Assembly: GCA_003661185.1 (NCBI GenBank)
Contig: QMVQ01000091.1
Coordinates: 1 to 6,545 of the forward strand
Length of the DNA stretch: 6,545 bases
Reading direction: 5' to 3'
From: Candidatus Alkanophagales archaeon
GTDB lineage: Archaea; Halobacteriota; Syntropharchaeia; Alkanophagales; B39-G2
Part shown: piece by piece, positions 1 to 5,275 of the stretch
How positions within the stretch are numbered: the stretch's first letter is position 1
Layout: every line of letters begins with the position of its first letter
Made by a program: the position numbers and the translations under genes
Notes under the pieces: model-generated
What the model saw: only the letters and a program-made list of their open reading frames with translations
Databases searched by the model: none
What the model was told of the DNA's origin: nothing

Positions 1-824
1 AACGCCAAAAGCCCGAGGAGCGCGGCTAGCAGCGTTTTTTGGCGGAGCTTCCGCACACTTCTTCCCCTGATTAATGCGAGCGAGGCGTGGACGAAGGCGG
101 CGTCCGCAACCATCAGCGGCACGAGATACGCAAGGTTCATGCGATACGGCTCCGCAGTGAAGAACGGCAGCGGACTGAGCGCCACCGCTGCCATGAAGAG
201 CACTGCCGCCGACCTTCTGGCGGCGATCTCGCCGTATTTCAGGGCTACTGTCCGTACGCCACGGAGCGCATCACCCCTAACATCCATAATGCCTTTCATT
301 ATTTCCCTGCCGACGCCTGCGAGCAGTGAGATGGCGAAAAGCGTGAACACCGCCTCGTTAACGATGCCGACGACGAGCGCTCCGAAGAGGAAGGGAACTG
401 CCATCGTGAAGCCTATGTAGAAATTCCCGACGACACCGAATTTTTTAAGCCAAAGGTCGTAAGTGGCGCCGAGCACTGCGAGCGTCGCCGCCACTCCGAA
501 ACACAGGGTACCAAGTGGCAGCGCCGCCAGCACGCCGAGCGTCGTCGCAACCGCCGCGGTGTAAAGGGCGGCGTTCGGCGAAAGCTCGCCGCTCACGAGC
601 GGGCGGTCGTAACGCTTGTTCACTACGTCGCTCTTGTAGTCGCAGTAGTCATTAAGCGCAAAAGTCCCGGCTTCGATGAGCAGTGCTGTTAAGAAGCCAA
701 AAACCGCCTTCTGCCAAAAAGCAAGGCTCAACCCGCCAACCACAAACATGCCCACTAAAACGCCAATCCCATACATTATGCCATGCTCAAGCCTCGTAAG
801 CCTCCAAAACGAGTCGATGCGCAT
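1..824 (-). CDS. UbiA-family prenyltransferase, probable digeranylgeranylglyceryl phosphate synthase (3' end outside window)
   Basis: Integral membrane prenyltransferase. In archaea the usual role of this family is adding the second geranylgeranyl chain to geranylgeranylglyceryl phosphate during ether-lipid synthesis. The 274 residues present are hydrophobic throughout, with several likely membrane helices. The first Asp-rich motif is NDYCDYKSD (residues 58-66), followed by RPLVSG. A YxxxLK...GN motif lies at 122-134, and the second Asp-rich motif DVRGD at 181-185 is followed by an RTVALKYG segment. Together these are the prenyl-diphosphate/Mg sites of UbiA enzymes. Family members are about 280-300 residues long, so only the last few codons are missing at the left edge. 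The ATG at 824 gives a normal N-terminus (LTRLEHG near residue 9) but has no Shine-Dalgarno. A GTG at 851 with GGTG nine bases upstream is an alternative start adding nine residues. It follows nop10 by 39 nt. Family is certain; the exact substrate is inferred, and other UbiA enzymes cannot be excluded. Confidence 0.88.
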   Translation of the reverse strand, partial: MRIDSFWRLTRLEHGIMYGIGVLVGMFVVGGLSLAFWQKAVFGFLTALLIEAGTFALNDYCDYKSDVVNKRYDRPLVSGELSPNAALYTAAVATTLGVLAALPLGTLCFGVAATLAVLGATYDLWLKKFGVVGNFYIGFTMAVPFLFGALVVGIVNEAVFTLFAISLLAGVGREIMKGIMDVRGDALRGVRTVALKYGEIAARRSAAVLFMAAVALSPLPFFTAEPYRMNLAYLVPLMVADAAFVHASLALIRGRSVRKLRQKTLLAALLGLLA

Positions 825-838
825 TTTAGCTAACAAAC

Positions 839-849
839 TTAAATTAAGC
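839..849. other. AT-rich palindrome in the nop10/prenyltransferase gap
   Basis: CTTAAATTAAG reads the same on both strands around a central A/T and lies in the only gap of the minus-strand operon longer than 20 bp. It could be an internal promoter element for the prenyltransferase gene. However, its centre is about 20 bp upstream of the ATG at 824, closer than the usual TATA spacing for a leaderless start, so chance AT-richness is equally possible. Confidence 0.2.
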
Positions 850-863
850 ACGCGAGTCAGCAC

Positions 864-1028
864 CTATCGCGCCCTGCCGTATTTCATTAAACGACGGTAT
901 TTACCGTAGCGGTCGGTCGGCGAGAACCTCGGCGGCAGCGGGTTGCGGGTATGCTCGCCGCACCGCACGCATACATCCTTGAGCGTATATTCCCCACACT
1001 TCACGCATTTTTTTATCTTAGATGTCAT
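864..1028 (-). CDS. nop10: H/ACA RNP and ribosome biogenesis protein Nop10
   Basis: Small zinc-ribbon protein of 54 residues. In the family it binds Cbf5 and the guide RNA in H/ACA ribonucleoproteins that make pseudouridine in rRNA. The sequence has C8-x2-C11 and C20-x2-C23 as the zinc ligands. The Nop10 signature follows: HTRNPLPPRFSPTDRYGKYR, then a basic C-terminus ending KYGRAR. Length matches archaeal Nop10 (about 50-60 residues). The ATG overlaps the TGA of the aIF2-alpha gene by one base (ATGA), and no Shine-Dalgarno precedes it, so translation is probably coupled to aIF2-alpha. It is penultimate in the operon. The link between aIF2-alpha and Nop10 is a known conserved gene pair in archaea. 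Identification is firm. Confidence 0.96.
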   Translation of the reverse strand: MTSKIKKCVKCGEYTLKDVCVRCGEHTRNPLPPRFSPTDRYGKYRRLMKYGRAR

Positions 1029-1795
1029 CTGTGAAAGGTGCCCATGCCCTTATTTTTGGTGACGACCTTAATTGCGGCATCTGCCGCTTTCCTCAGGGCG
1101 TTTTCAGCCTTTTTGTAATCGGGCGCCGTTACTTTGAACAGGTAGCGGGGCGCCCCCATGTAAATGATTTCGAGCTCCACGTTGCCGTCAACGACGCTCA
1201 TAGCCTTTTTCAACGCCTTTTTTATCACGTCCACGCCGTTCGGCAGCGGGCAGCTCAACTCGACGTTCGCCGAGACGCTGACGGTCGGTGGCTTTATGTT
1301 CGCCGCCGCGACCTCGTAGATCCCTTTGGCGTATTCTTCGTCGACGACCTTTTTTAATGCGCCCACGCCGTTGATTACTGCATCCTCAAATGCTGAGTAT
1401 ATGCTCCCGTAGGCGTCGAGCAACTTCTCAGCAAGCGCTTCTTTTTCTTTCTCGGTGATGTTCAGCGACTCCGCCACTAATTCCAGCCACTTCTTCGCCT
1501 TCTGCTCGCTCTTCCATTCCCTTATTTTCTCAGCACGCTGCGTTGGTTTCACGTCTTTCAGAGAGAGGTCGATGTGCCCTCTTGCCTTGTCCACGTGGAG
1601 AACCTTGCATACAACCTTCTGCCCTTCTCGGACGTAGTCCCGAATGTAGCGCACCCAGCCCGACGCTATCTCTGAAATGTGTATCAGGCCCTCCTTTCCA
1701 TACTCCTCGAGCTCCACGAATGCGCCAAAATCCTTGACCTTACGCACCGTGCAAACGACCAATTCCCCTTTTTCAGGCCACTTTTCCTTTCCCAT
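1025..1795 (-). CDS. eif2a: Translation initiation factor aIF2 subunit alpha
   Basis: Alpha subunit of the heterotrimeric factor that carries initiator Met-tRNA to the small ribosomal subunit. The 256 residues show the three expected parts. An S1/OB domain spans about 8-82 (ELVVCTVRKVKDFGAFVELE, then EGLIHISEIASGWVRYIRDY). A helical middle domain covers about 85-170 (QRAEKIREWKSEQKAKKW onward). A C-terminal alpha-beta domain spans about 173-250. Length is normal for the family. I chose the ATG at 1795 because a GGTG core sits seven bases upstream and the protein then begins MGKEKWPEKGELVV, like its homologues. A GTG at 1804 would add three residues. It starts 16 nt after rps27e stops, and its last base pairs overlap the nop10 start. 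Eukaryotic regulation by phosphorylation of a serine in the S1 domain should not be assumed here. Confidence 0.96.
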   Translation of the reverse strand: MGKEKWPEKGELVVCTVRKVKDFGAFVELEEYGKEGLIHISEIASGWVRYIRDYVREGQKVVCKVLHVDKARGHIDLSLKDVKPTQRAEKIREWKSEQKAKKWLELVAESLNITEKEKEALAEKLLDAYGSIYSAFEDAVINGVGALKKVVDEEYAKGIYEVAAANIKPPTVSVSANVELSCPLPNGVDVIKKALKKAMSVVDGNVELEIIYMGAPRYLFKVTAPDYKKAENALRKAADAAIKVVTKNKGMGTFHR

Positions 1796-1802
1796 CTCGT
1801 GC

Positions 1803-1806
1803 ACCC
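1803..1806 (-). promoter_or_regulatory. Shine-Dalgarno GGTG for aIF2-alpha
   Basis: A GGTG core on the minus strand, within the 16-nt gap after rps27e, matches the anti-Shine-Dalgarno CACC of archaeal 16S rRNA. It lies about seven bases from the ATG at 1795 and overlaps the competing GTG at 1804, so it decides the start in favour of the ATG. Confidence 0.6.
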
Positions 1807-1811
1807 ATGAT

Positions 1812-1997
1812 TTACGCCAACGCCTCTACGACCCTTTTTGTTTTGATTGCAGCCCGTCCGCCTCTCGGCTCCGCCAACGTCCTACCACACACCAAACAAC
1901 GGACGACAGTGCTCGCCCTTTCAAATATTATCTGTTCGTTCCCGCAGTCGTCGCACTTCACCTTCAAAAACCTGTTCTGCGTCACCCTCGTCGGCAT
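1812..1997 (-). CDS. rps27e: Small-subunit ribosomal protein S27e
   Basis: A 61-residue zinc-ribbon protein of the archaeal/eukaryotic small ribosomal subunit. The zinc ligands are C15-x2-C18 and C34-x2-C37, embedded in the typical S27e context: [17 protein letters not shown], then [10 protein letters not shown], then a glycine-rich LAEPRGGRA turn. Length is normal for archaeal S27e (about 60-65). The ATG at 1997 is preceded by a purine-rich tract containing GGTGGGG about a dozen bases upstream. The gene lies 26 nt after rpl44e and 16 nt before aIF2-alpha in the same transcript direction. The L44e-S27e-aIF2-alpha order is the common archaeal arrangement. Identification is firm. Confidence 0.96.
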   Translation of the reverse strand: MPTRVTQNRFLKVKCDDCGNEQIIFERASTVVRCLVCGRTLAEPRGGRAAIKTKRVVEALA

Positions 1998-2023
1998 AAC
2001 TCTTTCCCCACCCTACCTTTTTA

Positions 2024-2308
2024 CTACGTCTCCACAAGTTCGAACCTTGATGCTCTGAAGCCCTCTCTTGTATGCGACTTTTTACACTCCACGCACGTGT
2101 ATCTCAAAAACACTTTCTTCGTCGGCTTGTCGCCGCCTGGGACTTTTGAAAACTTTCCGCTGTTCCCGATTCTTGCCTTCTGCTTCTTTTTCTGGCGTGC
2201 GATTCGACTTAATGACGACGCTTTCCCTCTTTTTACTTTTTCGACCTCGTGTAGCGAATGCTTCTTACAAAAGGGGCAGAACGTTCTAACCCTCTTCGGC
2301 ATCTTCAC
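2024..2308 (-). CDS. rpl44e: Large-subunit ribosomal protein L44e
   Basis: Zinc-binding protein of the archaeal/eukaryotic large subunit (L36A/L42 family), near the E site. It has 94 residues from the chosen start. The ligands are C11-x2-C14 ([10 protein letters not shown]) and C72-x2-C75 ([10 protein letters not shown]), separated by a strongly basic middle (RQKKKQKAR, then GGDKPTKKV). The C-terminus [11 protein letters not shown] is typical. Three in-frame starts compete: GTG 2317, GTG 2308 and ATG 2302. I prefer GTG 2308 because GGTG at 2315-2318 lies six bases upstream and the protein begins [14 protein letters not shown], as homologues do. This start is two bases past the gins51 stop codon, so the Shine-Dalgarno is inside the gins51 coding end. 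ATG 2302 would give MPKRV and is a reasonable alternative. Confidence 0.94.
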   Translation of the reverse strand: MKMPKRVRTFCPFCKKHSLHEVEKVKRGKASSLSRIARQKKKQKARIGNSGKFSKVPGGDKPTKKVFLRYTCVECKKSHTREGFRASRFELVET

Positions 2309-2310
2309 CT

Positions 2311-3015
2311 TTACCACCTTCTTTTAACTTTTATCTGCACGGCAACGCCCTTTTTGCACAGAATTTCAGCATTGTCTTTCGGCAGCGTGAGCACGTCCTC
2401 CCGCCGCACCTTATACACTTTGCCATCAATGCCAATGAACGCCGGCACGCTCTCAAGCATGCGCACCACATAAAAATCCGCAGGTGCGTTCGTCGCTGCC
2501 ACCTCCCCAGCAGCCTCCGCTGCCGTCCCAATCTGCCTGCCTACTTTTGCCCCACTTGTGCGTTCTGGTAGCGACTTTACGCTAACACCCACTGCCTCAG
2601 CCGCCACGACGGCACGTGCCGCCGCATGCGGATTGCTTTCGTCCTCTTTTTCCTCTCTCTCCTCGCCAAATATTGCTCGCATGATGCGTTTCCTCCCTTC
2701 CTCGATGCAACTTGCCACACCCTCGAATATTGCCCTTTCGGCGGGCGTCAACCCCTTAGGCGGGGTTTCCGCGCCTGAGCTTGCGACCTTCACAATCTTT
2801 CCGATACGCCTTCTAAATATGTCCTCGATTTTCGCTTTTGCACTCCGTATCTCATCCTCGATGAACGCCTTTCTCGTATCGTTGGCACTCTCTCTTTCCT
2901 GTTCGAGATTCCTTATGTAATTACGCACCTCTTCATAAAAGTTTTGTGGCAGTTCCTGCAGTAAGGGCGAGCTTCTCTCCTTATACAGGATCTCCCAAAG
3001 CTTTTCTACGTCCAT
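2311..3015 (-). CDS. gins51: GINS complex subunit Gins51 (Gins15)
   Basis: Subunit of the archaeal GINS complex, which joins MCM and the Cdc45/RecJ-like protein in the replicative helicase. The 234 residues fit the Gins51 order. A helical A domain covers about 1-120 ([14 protein letters not shown] start, then the long [19 protein letters not shown] helix and [12 protein letters not shown]). A charged then alanine-rich linker runs about 121-178. A small C-terminal B domain covers 179-234 ([20 protein letters not shown], then [14 protein letters not shown]). The B domain at the C-terminus is what separates Gins51 from Gins23. The start is the ATG at 3015, supported by GGTG six bases upstream; an upstream in-frame extension overlapping priS is not homologous-looking. 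It begins 17 nt after priS ends. The primase/GINS neighbourhood supports the call. Divergence of this family leaves slight doubt about the subunit type. Confidence 0.9.
   Translation of the reverse strand: MDVEKLWEILYKERSSPLLQELPQNFYEEVRNYIRNLEQERESANDTRKAFIEDEIRSAKAKIEDIFRRRIGKIVKVASSGAETPPKGLTPAERAIFEGVASCIEEGRKRIMRAIFGEEREEKEDESNPHAAARAVVAAEAVGVSVKSLPERTSGAKVGRQIGTAAEAAGEVAATNAPADFYVVRMLESVPAFIGIDGKVYKVRREDVLTLPKDNAEILCKKGVAVQIKVKRRW
2315..2318 (-). promoter_or_regulatory. Shine-Dalgarno for rpl44e inside the gins51 3' end
   Basis: A GGTG core on the minus strand lies in the last sense codons of gins51 (AGG-TGG, just before TAA) and six bases before the GTG at 2308. A second GGTG at 2306-2309 is only three bases from the ATG at 2302, too close for good initiation there. 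The spacing therefore favours the GTG start and suggests coupling with gins51 termination. Confidence 0.45.
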
Positions 3016-3021
3016 TGGCTG

Positions 3022-3025
3022 CACC
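3022..3025 (-). promoter_or_regulatory. Shine-Dalgarno GGTG for gins51
   Basis: A GGTG core on the minus strand in the 17-nt priS/gins51 gap lies six bases before the ATG at 3015. It supports that ATG over the in-frame upstream GTG codon that it contains. Confidence 0.6.
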
Positions 3026-3032
3026 CGCCATG

Positions 3033-4211
3033 CTACGAGAGCTCCGCCACACCTGCGCACATCAGAAAAACGGCGGCGTGCACCGGAAGTTTCTCCATCC
3101 CCTCTTCTACCTTGTATGTAGCACCTTTTAAGAAAATATTTGCCGGGCGGGTTATCTTAATACGCACCTCCTCGTCGCCGAAGACGACAGCATCTTCCAA
3201 AGGGTCGAAACCCTCAAGCTCTTTTACCGTCATTGGCTTCACTAAGAAGCCCGTCTTCCCGTGTAGCGACGTTGGCATCCTTATTAGCCTTTTCACGTCC
3301 GCCGTCACAGGCTCGTCAGGTCTGTCCTCGTATTTCACACGCTCCTTCTCGATTATACGCTCCCATATGCGCTTTGGGAAACGAGGAATCTGGTCGAGGT
3401 TGCCCGCCCTTATGTTTTTCAGAGCTTCTCCGTTTCGTGCAACCCGCATCAACTCTCTTGCACGCTTCTCGCCGATGCCCCTAATGCTGAGTAACAAACG
3501 CAATGCGCTTTCCTCGTCCATCTTGGCAAGCCCCTCTAAGAAGCTCATCAAGCCGCTGTGCAACTTCTTGCCCCAACCCTCAGACGCAAGTAAGATTACA
3601 GCTTCTCTTCGCACCTGTCTCCTACCCAGCTCGCCTGCCACCGCAGCTTTTACCAGAAATTTTTCTATTTTCATGCCTCTCGCCGTTACGTAGTCCACAA
3701 TCTCACGCCGCTCCTTGCTTCCAAGTCTCTTAACGCTTTCGTCCCGGACGTGCACGTGGTAGCCCCGAGACCCCGAAAAAACTACCTCTATCACGTTTTC
3801 CTCAAAGCCGAAGTCGCCAGTGAGGAAGTCCAAGAGCTTTAAAGTCTCTTTCTTCACGATGTTAAGCATTTCAGGATAGCTCCGCTTTTCAGTAACGATG
3901 TGGTCGGCGTCGAGGTCGAAAATGAGGTCGGCGCCGAGCCAGCCCTTTTCGTCCATCTCCGCTGCTGGGTCCTCGTATAGAGCAGAAGAATAATAAACGT
4001 GCGCAGGTGCGCTCTTCTTGAGATAAGAAACGAGGGCGGTGGGCGTCGCAAACGCACGGTGCCGCCGCATCACGGTTTTTTTCGGATAACTTGCGTCGAA
4101 AAGCACGAAACCCCACTCACGACGCTCAAGCTCCGGCGGCAGCCTCAACGCCGCCTGCCTGTAATATTCAGCAAATTTCCGTCGCACGAATATCTTTGTC
4201 GTTTCATCCAT
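3033..4211 (-). CDS. priS: DNA primase small (catalytic) subunit PriS
   Basis: Catalytic subunit of the archaeal/eukaryotic-type primase, which synthesises primers for replication together with PriL. The 392 residues carry the full active site. The metal-binding pair D99/D101 lies in ADLIFDLDADH. The nucleotide-binding motif SGSRGYHVHVRD starts at 146. The third carboxylate is probably D305, in VTADVKRLIRMPTSLHGKTG, a hallmark of archaeal PriS. Residues about 240-260 (LLLSIRGIGEKRARELM) look like a helix-hairpin-helix. The protein has a single cysteine (C385), so the zinc knuckle that follows the DxD motif in Pyrococcus and Sulfolobus PriS is absent; residues 105-125 hold a helix instead. I chose the ATG at 4211 (MDETTKIFVRRKF); the longer in-frame start would run back through the promoter into tgtA. 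No Shine-Dalgarno precedes it, so it is probably leaderless and first in the operon. Confidence 0.96.
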   Translation of the reverse strand: MDETTKIFVRRKFAEYYRQAALRLPPELERREWGFVLFDASYPKKTVMRRHRAFATPTALVSYLKKSAPAHVYYSSALYEDPAAEMDEKGWLGADLIFDLDADHIVTEKRSYPEMLNIVKKETLKLLDFLTGDFGFEENVIEVVFSGSRGYHVHVRDESVKRLGSKERREIVDYVTARGMKIEKFLVKAAVAGELGRRQVRREAVILLASEGWGKKLHSGLMSFLEGLAKMDEESALRLLLSIRGIGEKRARELMRVARNGEALKNIRAGNLDQIPRFPKRIWERIIEKERVKYEDRPDEPVTADVKRLIRMPTSLHGKTGFLVKPMTVKELEGFDPLEDAVVFGDEEVRIKITRPANIFLKGATYKVEEGMEKLPVHAAVFLMCAGVAELS

Positions 4212-4217
4212 GGGGTG

Positions 4218-4225
4218 CTTTATAC
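4218..4225 (+). promoter_or_regulatory. TATA box for tgtA, within the 35-bp divergent priS/tgtA gap
   Basis: CTTTATAC matches the archaeal TATA consensus. Its centre is about 25 bp upstream of the GTG at 4247, which lacks any Shine-Dalgarno. That spacing predicts transcription beginning at or next to the start codon, that is, a leaderless mRNA. The upstream flank is GGGGTG rather than a purine-rich BRE. For priS in the other direction, the weaker minus-strand TTATCAAAA (4236-4244) lies at about the right distance, 29 bp from the ATG. Confidence 0.55.
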
Positions 4226-4235
4226 TTCGGTTTCC

Positions 4236-4244
4236 TTTTGATAA
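4236..4244 (-). promoter_or_regulatory. Weak candidate TATA-like element for priS operon
   Basis: On the minus strand TTATCAAAA is centred about 29 bp upstream of the priS ATG at 4211, and there is no Shine-Dalgarno between them. It is a poor match to the archaeal TATA consensus. It is listed because the whole upstream region before tgtA begins is only 35 bp, leaving few other places for the operon promoter unless it lies inside tgtA. Confidence 0.25.
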
Positions 4245-4246
4245 TT

Positions 4247-5275
4247 GTGTTTGAAGTTCTGCACAAAGACCTGATGGGACGCATTGGCAGGCTGGAGACG
4301 CCACACGGCGTCGTGGAGACGCCGACGCTCATGCCGGTAGTGAATCCGAACTTGATGCTGGTAGAGCCGAGCGAGCTTGAGCGGTTCGGTGCCGAGATGC
4401 TCATCACGAACGCTTATATCATTTATAAGAAGAAGGAGTTGAGAGAAAATGCTTTAGAAGGCGGTGTTCACAAGCTTTTAGGATGGGAAAAGCCTCTAAT
4501 GACAGACTCCGGCTCCTATCAACTTTACGAATACGGCGACGTTGAAGTCTCTAACAAGGAAATCGTGGAGTTCCAGCTGGAAATTGGGGCAGACGTCGTC
4601 GTCCCTTTAGACATACCGACGCCGCCGGACGCCCGGCGGGAGCGTGCGGAGAACGACCTCGAAAAGACGCTGCGCAGGCTTGAAGAGGCTAAAGCTGTCT
4701 TGGACGGGCGGGACGAAAAGCCGCTGCTCGCAGGGCCGATACAAGGCTCGACGTTCCTCGATTTGAGAGAGCGGAGCGCGATGGCTGCTTCGGGAATGGG
4801 CTTTGACGTTTACCCGATAGGCGGGCTCGTCCCGCTGCTTGAAGCCTACAGATACAAGGAGCTTGTCGAAATAATCATAACAGCTAAACGGCGGCTGCCT
4901 GCAGATGCCCCCGTGCACCTTTTCGGCGTCGGGCACCCGATTTTCTTCTCACTTGCCGTCGCCCTTGGCTGTGACCTTTTCGACTCCGCCGCTTACGCCC
5001 TCTACGCAAAGAACGACCGCTACCTGACGAGCGACGGCACCTATTTCCTTGAAGACTTGCAGTATTTGCCATGTTCGTGCCCGGTATGTTCGAAATACAA
5101 CATCAAATACTTAAAGGAGTGCGGCAGAGAGGAAAGAGCAAGACTCCTCGCTGAGCATAATCTTCACGTGACGTTCGCCGAGATAAGGGCGGTAAGACAG
5201 GCGATTTGGGAGAACAGGCTCTGGGAGCTTTTAGAGCGGCGATGCCGTGCGCACCCCCGCTGCTCAGCGGCTTGA
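4247..5275 (+). CDS. tgtA: Archaeosine tRNA-guanine transglycosylase TgtA, catalytic part (frameshifted at the end)
   Basis: This enzyme exchanges guanine-15 in the tRNA D-loop for preQ0, the first tRNA step of archaeosine synthesis. The catalytic barrel is complete. The general acid/base aspartate is D87 in MTDSGSYQLYEYGD. The nucleophile is D246 in CDLFDSAAYALYAKNDRYL. The zinc site is C276-S-C278-x2-C281 plus H304. From D246 onward these run three residues behind the numbering I recall for the Pyrococcus enzyme. The GTG at 4247 begins MFEVLHKDLMGRIGRLETPHG, as homologues do; the open frame extends upstream across priS without meaning. At 5254-5258 the frame is lost: after RRCRAHP it reads five foreign residues and stops at 5275, while the expected continuation lies in the -1 frame. 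Joined, the product would be about 503 residues. Active-site residues all precede the break, so the fragment could fold as the catalytic domain. Confidence 0.93.
   Translation: MFEVLHKDLMGRIGRLETPHGVVETPTLMPVVNPNLMLVEPSELERFGAEMLITNAYIIYKKKELRENALEGGVHKLLGWEKPLMTDSGSYQLYEYGDVEVSNKEIVEFQLEIGADVVVPLDIPTPPDARRERAENDLEKTLRRLEEAKAVLDGRDEKPLLAGPIQGSTFLDLRERSAMAASGMGFDVYPIGGLVPLLEAYRYKELVEIIITAKRRLPADAPVHLFGVGHPIFFSLAVALGCDLFDSAAYALYAKNDRYLTSDGTYFLEDLQYLPCSCPVCSKYNIKYLKECGREERARLLAEHNLHVTFAEIRAVRQAIWENRLWELLERRCRAHPRCSAA

Noticed and set aside
56..69. A 14-bp direct repeat, CACTTCTTCCCCTG, also at 5788-5801
   Set aside because: Both copies lie in coding sequence of unrelated genes in different reading contexts (GRS versus GKK-stop). 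One 14-bp match in a window this size is compatible with chance, and there is no flanking similarity.
1677..2327. A 216-codon open frame on the plus strand opposite aIF2-alpha, rps27e and rpl44e
   Set aside because: It is antisense to three firmly identified genes, is rich in Phe, Ser and Pro as expected of antisense reading, and shows no family motif.
4212..4304. N-terminal extension of PriS with two cysteines (31 extra residues)
   Set aside because: It would run through the TATA box and into the start of tgtA, and homologues begin near MDETTKIF. The cysteines therefore cannot serve as the missing zinc ligands.
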